A stretch of DNA of 64,000 nucleotides from Brachionus rotundiformis (taxonomy: Eukaryota > Rotifera > Eurotatoria > Ploima > Brachionidae): NCBI GenBank assembly GCA_016802295.1, contig JAESIW010000020.1:1361502-1425501 (forward strand). The letters run 5' to 3'. Of the stretch, positions 48,853 to 58,900 are shown in pieces (the first letter of the stretch is position 1; each line of letters starts with the position of its first letter). Made by a program: the position numbers and the translations under genes. Below the pieces are notes generated by a model. It worked only from the letters and a program-made list of their open reading frames with translations, made no database searches and was not told where the DNA came from.

Positions 48853-49582
48853 ATGAAATTAATGATATTTTTTTGTGCTTTTTTCTATAAACTAATTCTT
48901 GTAAAAAATGAAGATGACTACAGCACTGACCAATTGGATGAAAATCGGAACGATTATACTGATAGTTATGAACCAACGACTAATTTAAAAGTTAATAAAT
49001 TTTTAAATTTTATTTTAAACAAAGACATAATAGATAAAATTTTGCTAAAGCAAACCTTAATCTACGAGGAAAAAAAAAGTATTCAAGGTATCAAAATTGC
49101 AGGTTAATTCAACTTTGGTTTTAAGACGAATGTTTAATGCCAAGGAAGATTGGAAATATTCATTTGAGAAAACGGCTAGAGTACAGTAAAAGGTGGTACT
49201 TTAATCAAAATTTTAAGAAATGCATTGAATTTTATTATACAGGCTATAATGGTAATTCAAATAATTTTAATAGTTGTAATGATTGTTTAAATCGATGTTA
49301 TGTGGTAAAAAAACTTTATTCTTGTTGGTAGATAATGATCTAATGATTTTTGTTTAGATTTTTAAGCCAGTTAAGTATAAATCAAAAAATCCCTTCAATA
49401 ATCGAGGATTATATTTGATTGATCTGATGAAAAATAATTCACAAAAATTTATCAATTCCCAACCAACTCATATTCATGATTTATATAATAATAAAATTTT
49501 ATTTGAAAAAAATAAGAAAAGCAAAGAAAAAGTAGATTTCGTCAATGATTCTAAAAAGAATAATTGTATTTCATTAAATTAG
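48853..49582 (+). CDS. Secreted Kunitz/BPTI-like protein lacking the C14-C38 disulfide
   Basis: Three exons, 48853-49087, 49126-49304 and 49358-49582 (introns 38 and 53 nt), give 212 aa in one frame. The N-terminus is a signal peptide (LMIFFCAFFYKLILV), followed by an acidic linker. The Kunitz-like domain covers residues 81-136. Cys81, Cys111, Cys132 and Cys136 align with BPTI Cys5, Cys30, Cys51 and Cys55, with RWYFN, CIEFYYTGYNGNSNNF and CLNRC as landmarks. The positions of Cys14 and Cys38 are Ile90 and Tyr119, so both halves of one disulfide are gone. There are about five extra residues after the reactive-site region and an additional Cys129. A Lys/Asn-rich tail follows. Classical trypsin-inhibitor activity is doubtful. 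The domain call rests on spacing and the aromatic/Gly/Asn pattern. Confidence 0.75.
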
Positions 49583-49909
49583 AGATTGATTTAATTTTTT
49601 TTTAAATTCTGATTTATTTTGAATTAAAATTACTTTTTTTTAAAAAACAAACATAAAAGTCATTTTCATTATTTGATTTAATTTTTTTCTTTTGTCGATT
49701 TAATTAAAAATAATCTTGAATAAATTAACTATTTTCATTTAAAATGCATTTACTGTTATTAAGAATTATTTAATGCTTTACCAATAAATATGAACACTAA
49801 GTTTTAAATCAAAATTTTTAATTTTCTTTAAAGAAAGCTTTTAAGTGATTAATTAATAAAACCTGGTGAATTTTAATGAATTTTAGTTTAATAAAGTTGA
49901 TAAAACAAA

Positions 49910-51122
49910 ATGTCCACTAAACTTTCAGTTTGTGCCTATACAGTAATTGTAGACTTTACGTTGTTCTATTTGGCTCTATTAAGTAAAACTTATTGTTAAA
50001 TCATAATAATTGATTAATTGTCTATTTTAAAGTATTGATAATGACATTCTATTTCCAAGAAATAAATGCTCCAAAAAAAGTTGAAGGTAAATGTAATTCA
50101 TTTAATACAACTACTTTAACTTCACAAACAACCATTGATTCTAATACACATCTAATACAATTGTATACTAAAAATGAGTATACAACAGAAATAATAGCGA
50201 CATCTACAAACCAAGAAACAATAGCTGAAACTTTGGTTCCTACGAATTCGTTTCCAATCACAACAGATTCTAACTTAAGAACCTGGCAAATATCAACTGA
50301 GTTGCTGACTTCAAGTACAATTACATCAAAATTGAATACATTTATATCAATAGAAACAACGAATGTGATTTTAGGTAAGCAAATAATTAAAAGTTAAGCT
50401 CGTTTGCTTTCTTCCAAAATTTGGAAAATCATTCCTTAGAAAGATATGAAAATCTAATCATTTAAAACAAGAGAGTATAAATAATAAAAATTGCTAATTT
50501 ATTATTCAGAAATAAACAATAAATAAAATTAAATAAAGAAAAATATACCCAAACAATGTTTGACGAAATCAATGCGTCGCGATAGTTAGAGGAATATTCA
50601 GAAAAAGCTACTACAGCGTTACCTATATGGGTTTTCGTTTGGTGGGACAAACCACCGTAGCTCATTATTATTATTATTATTATTATTATTTTTAAGAAAA
50701 TTTGAATTTTTAAATTTTAAATCAAATTTATTGATTGACAAAAATATTAGATAAATTAAATTAAAAAAAGCAAAAAGTATATTAAAATTTTATAATTAAG
50801 GTGGAGAAGTTGGCTCTGCGTGTACAGGTTTTACTGATTGTCTTGGTGGACAGATAAATGGAACACTAGGTATTTATCAAACAATGGATTGTGTTAATAA
50901 TATTTGCCAGTATTATAATATTAATATTAATTTCACATTTGTATTAAAATACTATTTCAATTATATTTTAGATGCAAAGATCCATATACAAGAGTTGTGT
51001 ATAAACCAAGCTATCAATGCGCGATCCCGAACGGTAATACAGATTGTATAGAGGACATTCAGTGTGTGGGAACATGTTCTAGCACAGGCAATGTTAATAA
51101 TGGAAAAAAATGCACAGGATAA
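49910..51122 (+). CDS. Thr-rich, Cys-rich membrane or secreted protein, unrecognised
   Basis: Four exons, 49910-49982, 50033-50374, 50801-50909 and 50972-51122 (introns 50, 426 and 62 nt), give 224 aa. The N-terminal hydrophobic helix spans about residues 8-32 (YTVIVDFTLFYLALL, then LIMTFYF). It is a signal anchor or uncleaved signal. Residues 45-138 are Thr/Ser-rich, suggesting O-glycosylation. The C-terminal 85 residues hold ten cysteines in short spacings (SACTGFTDC, MDCVNNICQCK, YQCAIPNGNTDC, IQCVGTCSS, KKCTG), resembling EB-type small disulfide modules. The last exon was placed in the Cys-rich frame because the alternative frame stops early. Intron 2 carries a LINE-like tail with an ATT array. 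It is adjacent to the Kunitz-like gene in the same orientation; shared function is only a possibility. Confidence 0.65.
50540..50692 (+). mobile_element. LINE 3'-tail-like sequence with (ATT)n array, inside an intron
   Basis: A higher-complexity block ends with a GTGGGACAAACCAC hairpin, then CCGTAGCTC, then about ten ATT units (50663-50692). The GTAGCT(C/T)ATT(ATT)n end also occurs at the tails of LINE remnants at 54305 and 22150 (minus strand). No RT code is present, so it is a short 5'-truncated copy or a SINE borrowing the tail. Confidence 0.5.
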
Positions 51123-51484
51123 TTTGGCTTTAATTAAAAAAAATAAGTTGGGATAAATTTTTTTAAATAATTTTAAAGAAAATTTTTCTTTAAATACATT
51201 ACTTCTTAATAAAGACAATAAAAAATGCGTTTAATTTAATTTTTTGCATTGCTCACAATTAAACTAAATGCCTGCTAAAAATTCAAATTTAAATTTAAAG
51301 AACTAGTTTAATTATGCTTTGAAAATTCCATTCAAATAATCACAAAAACCGGAAATAAAGAATACTTCAAAGCTACAAAGTAAATTTTTTAAAATAAAAA
51401 ATCCTTTCTCTCAGCCTTTACTTTAGTACCTTGATTTTCAACTAAAAAAATAAAAAATTTTAAACAAAATTTTATTCTAATAGA

Positions 51485-53647
51485 ATGATATCTAATGAAG
51501 TGATTCAAAATTTGAACACAGATGAACAAAAGTCCAAAGTAATTGATAATTTTATTGTCGATCAACCATCAAATCAAAATCAACAACAATCTGGCATAAA
51601 CATTATAGAACCAAAAATTTTAAACAACCAACTCAGCTCGCAATCAAACATCCAACATAATTCTGGTACATCCAGTTCCAATAACATACCATTTATCATT
51701 CAAAATGGTAACATTTATCAACTAGCCTCTACATCTAATCAACTAAATCAATCCAATCTAATTCAAATATCAAATGAAAACTTTAAAACAAATCCTATCA
51801 AGCTGACCACATTGAAACAGGCCAATGTTCTAAATTTTAATTCAATAAATAAAGGAAGAATTATTTTGAAAACAAATCAAGGCGATTCTACCCAAGGTCA
51901 ACAAGTTATAACAACCATATCACCAAACTCTTTGAATACTCAAAAGAACGCTCAACAAAATCAGTCAAAAAACCTTAATTTAGTGATGCAGAACTCAAGT
52001 CAGCCCAAGCAGTACATAATAGCCAACCAGCAAAACAAATCTCAGATAACTGGTCAAAATGGTTCTCCCATTATTGTTCTCACCCCAACCAATCGAACCA
52101 TTGGAGACCAAAATTTACAATTTGTTATGCAACAAAAATCCCAGAACATCAATTTACCAAATAATACAGCTAATACGGTCAATATACCAAATCATAGCTC
52201 CATTTCGCAAATAAAAACAAATAATTTTCAACAAAAAATTTATTTACCTCAAAATAATGTCAATGTGGTAAAAAAAAATTTTAATGAACATGAAATCAAA
52301 ACCGAGGAGATAAAAGCCTCGAATTCGAATTTAATTAGTTTATTAAATTCAAATGTAAATTCGTCTGAAATAAAACAAGAACCAGTGGTAAATAACAACC
52401 AACAGAAGGCTTTTCAACAAAAGGTCCAAAAAGAAATAGTAAATATTACACCAATTGCCAACAAAACAAATAATGACCAGCCAAACAATGCCAATTCAGG
52501 ATCAAATAATTCGCTTCAAAAAGAAGAGATAAATGAGGAAATTCTAAATGAATGCATTCTTCCGGATACAAGAATTTTTGCCTCATTACTTAATAAAGAT
52601 CACAATCTTCCTAATAATAATTCTAGTCAAAAAAATGAAATTAAATACAAGACAGTTCTGATAGGAAATACTGAACATGTTATTTTGGATAATTTACAGA
52701 ATTTGTCTGATTTTAAGGGAAATTTTGGTGAGTTGAAAAACTTGGCCTGTTCTGTGGCAGATCATTTGAACAAGTCGGTTTCCATACCGGCCTTTTTGCT
52801 CATTGACTCCAAGTCTAGTATAGATAAAATAAAGACACTATTAGGAGATATAAACATAAACCCGATTGTTATTGACACTTTGAGCCAGAATAATCAGCAG
52901 AATGATGCCAAATCAGGCATTGAACAAAGTGCAGATAGGGAAAAATTCAATCAGCACCATCAGAATTTGATTAAAAAGTTGAGCTCAAGTCAGTCGGATA
53001 TGGTGAATAACTGTCCTAGTCCAGCCCAGAGTCAGGATGCCAATAGACAAAAGAAAATCAGTACTCCGAAACGGAGAGCTGCCAAACCGAGAAAGCCTCA
53101 AGTAGTCATCAACTCAAATGGAACTCAAGTAAACAAGTCAAAATTGACAATAAACGATTTGATTCAGCAAAATGCGATGAACCAAAGCTTAGAAATGGAA
53201 AAGTCCAGTGAGCCAACTGCCAAAAAAATTAGGACTATAAATCAAATGGTGAACTCGGCTGAACAAAAAATGAACCAACCTTGTTCAATCAACATTCAGC
53301 AAGTTCAGCCTGTTCAACAAATTCCCGAGTCATTTAAAATGCCAGTTGAGTCAACTGTAAAAAGTGATGAGCCAAAAGTCCAACCCAGTAACGACTGGTT
53401 AGATGAACAAATTCAATTAGCTAATGAATTTATTGACACTTTGACCAAAAATGACGAAAAGGAAAAAAATTTCAAAGAGGATTTGGTTAAAAGTGAACCC
53501 ATTTTGATACCAAATCTTGTAAATGATGACAATATATTAAATTCTGTAAATAGTTCTAATTTGCTTTCAAACGATTATAATTTTGAAATTGATCCGTTTG
53601 ATACAAATTTATATTTTTCATCAAATTTAAATGATATTGAATTTTAA
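51485..53647 (+). CDS. Q/N-rich probable nuclear regulator, family not recognised
   Basis: Single exon, 720 aa, no signal peptide or membrane helix. Residues 1-270 and large later parts are Gln/Asn/Ser-rich low complexity (prion-like). A more ordered segment lies at about residues 385-460 (TVLIGNTEHVILDNL, then FGELKNLACSVADHLNKSV and IPAFLLIDSKSS). A basic AT-hook-like patch follows near 520 (TPKRRAAKPRKPQV). Three sumoylation consensus sites are visible (IKTE, IKQE, VKSE). The C-terminus is acidic and hydrophobic (DPFDTNLYFSSNLNDIEF), as in activation domains. These traits suggest a transcriptional or chromatin cofactor, which is inference. Start: the ATG at 51485 follows an acceptor-like TAG, so a 5'-UTR intron is likely. 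Confidence 0.75.
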   Translation: MISNEVIQNLNTDEQKSKVIDNFIVDQPSNQNQQQSGINIIEPKILNNQLSSQSNIQHNSGTSSSNNIPFIIQNGNIYQLASTSNQLNQSNLIQISNENFKTNPIKLTTLKQANVLNFNSINKGRIILKTNQGDSTQGQQVITTISPNSLNTQKNAQQNQSKNLNLVMQNSSQPKQYIIANQQNKSQITGQNGSPIIVLTPTNRTIGDQNLQFVMQQKSQNINLPNNTANTVNIPNHSSISQIKTNNFQQKIYLPQNNVNVVKKNFNEHEIKTEEIKASNSNLISLLNSNVNSSEIKQEPVVNNNQQKAFQQKVQKEIVNITPIANKTNNDQPNNANSGSNNSLQKEEINEEILNECILPDTRIFASLLNKDHNLPNNNSSQKNEIKYKTVLIGNTEHVILDNLQNLSDFKGNFGELKNLACSVADHLNKSVSIPAFLLIDSKSSIDKIKTLLGDININPIVIDTLSQNNQQNDAKSGIEQSADREKFNQHHQNLIKKLSSSQSDMVNNCPSPAQSQDANRQKKISTPKRRAAKPRKPQVVINSNGTQVNKSKLTINDLIQQNAMNQSLEMEKSSEPTAKKIRTINQMVNSAEQKMNQPCSINIQQVQPVQQIPESFKMPVESTVKSDEPKVQPSNDWLDEQIQLANEFIDTLTKNDEKEKNFKEDLVKSEPILIPNLVNDDNILNSVNSSNLLSNDYNFEIDPFDTNLYFSSNLNDIEF

Positions 53648-54304
53648 ATCTTGGCGACTAATATAAGTTAATCTTTCGAGGTCCAATTTTTTGATTTTAT
53701 TTCTATTAAGTTATATGTAAGTTTGTTTTTGTATTCGTCCTCACATATTAATAGATAATTAGTTAGGAATGAATTTTCCTGTGAGGTGATGAATTTTTTA
53801 TATGAAAAAAGTCTAGTCATATTTTATTCATATCAAAAAGCTTTTGTATTAATCGCTAAATTTCACGATTTGAGTTTTTTTTAGCACAATTATTTCAAAT
53901 AATTTTTATACTATGAATAAATATTATTAATAAATAAATTTAACAAATTATTTATTTTTCTTTCAATGTAGAATTACTAAGGAAAAATTAAGCTGATCAA
54001 TACCGTAAATTCTTGCAAATAAGTGCCCCCAAAATCTTGTCTTTATTGAAGAATTTAAGCTCTTAGATGATAGAAAATTTTCATCAAATTAAATATTTTA
54101 TAAATATCTAAGTATGCTTTAAAAGAAAGCAATATAGATAGAACTAAGCCATTTTTGATTAGCTTTTAAAGAGGGGGTGGTAGGGGGGCATTTATTTGTA
54201 AGGGTTTACGGTAACTTATTGATAAACTTTTATCATATTTTAATTTAAAAGAAATCAAGTTTTCATCCATAAAAGTTTTATCAATTGATAATTAATATTA
54301 TGAA
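53648..54304. other. Intergenic
   Basis: A/T-rich sequence, apart from a GC-rich G-run (GAGGGGGTGGTAGGGGGGC) at about 54172-54190. It is followed only by the LINE tail. Confidence 0.45.
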
Positions 54305-54990
54305 AAAAGAACTAATAGAAATAATAATAATAACAATAAGCTACAATATATTAGCTTTTGCTTGCTTTGGTAGCGGTTTTCATTTTGAAGACTTCTGAAT
54401 CGTCTAATCTTTTATTGAAGATGTTTTTATTTTTGGATTAGATAGTCTCTGTTTTCCAGAGGGTGCTTCTTTCCGTGAAAGCTACGCGCTGGTCCATCAA
54501 CTGTAATAGAGCTCATCAGCTTATTTGGGTTGTGCGAGTCCACCCTACTTAGTCCAGTACTTATTTTAAAAAACTCGATTAAGTCGCCTTTCCGTCTCCT
54601 TCTCTTTACTGTTTTCAAATGTAATAAGAGAAATAAGGGATCCACACTATGGCGTATTACGAATGCAATTTATAGATTTCGAAATTTCTCTAGGGTCCAA
54701 CATTTGAAGTTTTTTTTAGCATAGCAGGGACAGTAATCGCTTTATTGGCAGCGTGAAGAACCTGAGTGTTCCATTGGAGATTGTGGGTAATGATGATTTC
54801 GAGATCTCGTTCTCTTCCAGTTTGGTTAAGTGGTTTTTCCTTCATATTTTGCATGATTAAATATTCTCAACTCTTGTACCAGTCTCGTTGCACTTTTTCC
54901 AACTCATTTTTATCTTTCAAACTGTATGGATACCACGAGCTAATGGCATTCTCTACAAGGAATTTAAATGATCTTCTTATCTAAAGCCTT
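54305..54990 (-). mobile_element. Degenerate LINE C-terminal remnant with (ATT)n tail
   Basis: Read on the minus strand from 54990: WYPYSLKDKNELEKVQRDW, then GRERDLEIIITHNLQWNTQV with AANKAITVPAML, and RRRRKGDLIEFFKISTGL (about 54600). This is the standard order of LINE reverse-transcriptase C-terminal blocks, except that the W-P block has moved ahead of the ERDLG block, so the copy is rearranged or composite. The strand ends with GTAGCTTATTGTTATTATTA near 54345-54320. Frames are disrupted, so it is inactive. Confidence 0.72.
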
Positions 54991-55912
54991 TCACAAGATT
55001 ATTTTCAATTTCAAAATATTTAAATTAAGATTATCTATGAATATTTATCTTAAAAAAATGTCTTAAAAAAACAAATTCTTAATATTATAAAGATTAAAAT
55101 ATAATTTTATATTTTTAAATGGAAAATTTTCAAATCAATAAAAAAATAAAAATATTATTTGTTGGAAAAAATTTACTGAGAAAATAATTTGTAGACCGTT
55201 TATTTGAGGAAAATTCTAATTAGATTCTTTTCAAATGTTACATGTCTTTTTTTTAATGATTTAGAATTTTTTCTGTTTCTAAATAAGAAAATTAAATAAT
55301 TTCCAAAATTTATATTTTTTCTTTCAAACGAAATTTTTTTAAATTAAATTAATTGGAATATAATTTATCTTCGTTTAAGTGATCATTTGGGTCAAATTCA
55401 GACTAATGGTTTATATTATTAATATGAAAAGAATATTTATATTGAATATAAAAGCTTCTAAAGCCATTAAGTAATTTTAGAAAAACTATCAATTATTGAA
55501 TAAATTAAAATTTTGGTGATTAAGTAGGAGCATTAAGATATAAAATGATAAAAAGCCTTAATTATTTTAAAATCAAACTATTGTATTTAAAATTTTTTAT
55601 CTAAATTAAACTTTTTCAATAAAAAGAAAAGAATCTGTCCAAATTATATTATATTGTTTATTAAAAAATATTTTCAGTCCTATTAAACAATCGGTATAGA
55701 TGCTCTTTGACATTAAACATGGTTATTTGGAGCAAAATTTCCAAGATAAGTATTTTGTTTAGTTGATTTTGAAACTGATGTTCAGGAATAAGAAAAATCT
55801 CAAGAATTTTACATATAATTATAATTTCCATCGGCATATTTTTATTTTTTGGAGAGTACCACATATTGTTCCATTCCTAGACCACTAAATATAAATTTCT
55901 AATGTCCGAGAA
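54991..55912. other. ARMC5 upstream spacer
   Basis: A/T-rich sequence with no supported feature. Confidence 0.4.
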
Positions 55913-58900
55913 ATGAATGTTCAAGATGCAAAAAATCAAGCGTTTCAAACTTCTAGTCACAAGGAACAAAAAAAAATGGAAACATCTGATCAGGTCCCTT
56001 TGGATAATAAGCTTAAAACATTGGAAAACTCCTTGACTAGATCATTTAAACCAGAGCTTATCAATTCTATTATTTATTTAATTAGAATTGAGCATCAAGA
56101 CCAAAATTCTTTTGATTCCAACATAGATAAAATAGATTGGTCTAAGTTGGAATATTTTACGCAGCAATTAAAAAAAATCGTAAAAAATAAGACTCATTTA
56201 TTTTTGTTAAATTCCAAAATGAATGTTTCACCAGGACACCATCGTAGACAAAAACACGAAGACGAATCTCTTAATAATGACTCTAATCGAGACTATTCAT
56301 TTTTAATTAGTGACTTCTCATCACCTCATTTAATGACAGAATATTTCTATTTAAACCAAATTTTAGTCCGTCTAATTTTCAAATTGTTTAAGTCAAAATT
56401 AAATTCTAATGATATACTTAAAAAAGATTATGATGTAAATCAATCACAAAGATTGTATAATGTCAGCATGATTTTGTTAAGCTCGTTGGCCGATTTGTGT
56501 TTCTATGAAGAAATACGAATACAGATAATTCATGATCCTAATTTGAAGTGTCTCCTTGAGATTATGTCTACAGTAACTATGCTGGAGTTGGAAGTTAATT
56601 TTAAGCGAGCGAAAAAATCCAATTGTGTTCAGTTAATGGAAAAATTCTGGTCAAAAATTTGCCGAATGTGTGCCAATATATGCCAAGAAAAGGCCAATCA
56701 ACGAGTTAAGCATCTTTTTAACAAAGGTAAATATTAAATTAATAATTTAATTCAGTTTATAATTTTTTCTAAATTCATCAGCCTTTAAGGTATTGATAAT
56801 TGACTTGAGGGTCAATACAAAGGCTACATAAAACATGAGCCATGAGAAAAAAGCTTTTTAACGATTATTTAAATTTTTTAGATTTTATGGCAAGCTTGGC
56901 TAAATGCTTGGACCAACAGCAAGTTGTTTTGGTGACAACTGCGAACGATACAACTACACAATTGGACTTGGATTTATATCATTCTTTAATCAGATTTATA
57001 AAGTATTTTTATTTTATTCACTGTCTTTATTTTCTCAATTAAATAATCAACAAATTAAGCAAAATTAAAATTATAATATTTTCAAAACATAACTTTTAAA
57101 ACAAGTCGCTTTAGATACAAATTTTTCAATTTCGAAAATTTATTAGTTTTAATAATTTACTTGATTCTTAGTTGATTGGCAATATTTATATTTCATTTAT
57201 ATATTTTTTACCTAAATATGAAATTATATTTACTTTTAGAAAGAAAAATTATTAATAGGAATTGCTTTGAGATTATATCAAGTATTATTTATTGAAAAAT
57301 TAAAATTATGTGCCAATATCCGCCAAAAAAAGGCCAATCAATCTAAGCATTTTTCAATATGTTGATAAATGTAAAAATAATAAAAAAGCAAAATGCAGTT
57401 ATTTAAAAATATCTTAAATTAAGGTAAAAAACGTATTCCTGAAATAAAAGTTTTTACAATTTGAATCTACCACTTCATTTAATTGTTATAAAATTATCTT
57501 CCTTTAGAATAAAAAATAAAAAAGTATACAAAGTAGCATTAGTAGTAGTTTAACTCTCAGAAATCTAAGCATAGTCCTAGAGAGCTGTAGCAGTCGCTTC
57601 GTCTATAACTATATCTTATCTTCCAACCATCAAGCTTCACTTTGAAACTATTAAGATTCTTTGCATTTACTATATCTTCCATGAGTTAATTCCATCTATT
57701 CAAAACTCTATTTAAAAAAAAGTTATATCTCAGAAAACAATTCTTTATTCTTTTACGGGTTGGACAATAGTTATTTCTCCTCAATTTTTATCTTCGACTA
57801 CCAAGTTTTGTATTAAGACTTTAATTGATCCTTTTCTTAAATACAGTTTGTTCATAATTGTTTAACAATTTTTAAATCTCAATTAAATATCTCTTGGCTA
57901 AATCTAGCCTTAACAAGGGCTGTCGATTAGTCACGCACTTCTGGAATAAAATTAGTTGCTCTTCTTAGAACTCTCTCAAGATCATTTATTTTTTTTCTAT
58001 AAAAGACGCCATACACAGACAGCAAATTTCAGGTGCGGTCTAACCATTGAGCAATTCAACAATTTGATAGTCTCACTACAAGGATACTTAAATGCTTTCT
58101 GAATTAAACCTAACATTCTATTTGCTTTAGCTGTAGCATTTTTGCTTTTGGTAGCCCATTTTAAATCACTCTGTATGTAAATACCCAAATCCCTTTCGAC
58201 TTGTGACTTTCTCAAGGTTTTCAGAGAAATTTATTATCAAACTCTGGATTTGGTTGCCATTATGAGAAGCTTTGCATTTATTTTCATTAAGCTGAGTCGA
58301 CCATTATTATGACCATTTAAATTCTTTATATTATTGTAAAAATAAAATCGGTTTTTTCAATAAAAATTTGTATTTTATCTTTACTTAAAAGTCAATTGAT
58401 ATTTCTAAATATAAAAATTTAATTAACTAATTTAAAATTTTAAGATATGCAAGCGAAATTGAGAATTGTAGCAAACTAGTTATTCAAAACCGTATACTAG
58501 TATTTTTATGTATTTATATGTATAAGTTGAATAAAAATATAAAATTGTCAAATGCTAATAGTATTAAAACTAATGAACCTCTTAAATTGGAATCAAATGG
58601 AAGTACTGATAATCTTGCGACACCAATACCAATAAACCCAAAACATTATTTTTTGTTCAAAGATCTGGTAAAACAATTTCTAATAGCATTGGACTCTTGG
58701 CCTAGCAGTTCAGAGTTTTATAACCAGATAATTGAGGGCTTATTTATAGAACACTTGCTATGGATTCAAAATAAAACAGAAAATAATCTCAATATCTTGT
58801 CCAAAGAGACCAAGCCAGAACAAAAATTTGACTATTGTGAGTTTTCTTTCAATTTTTTGTACAAGCTTTGTCGGGACTATCACGCGTGCCGAGCCGAATT

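Noticed and set aside
50662..50692. ATT array considered as a plain microsatellite
   Set aside because: Kept as part of the LINE-like tail, because a similar GTAGCT(C/T)ATT junction precedes ATT runs at two other remnants.
56757..56881. Possible extra ARMC5 exon starting after CAG at about 56781
   Set aside because: Including it breaks the frame into the next exon. Direct joining of 56726 to 56882 keeps phase.
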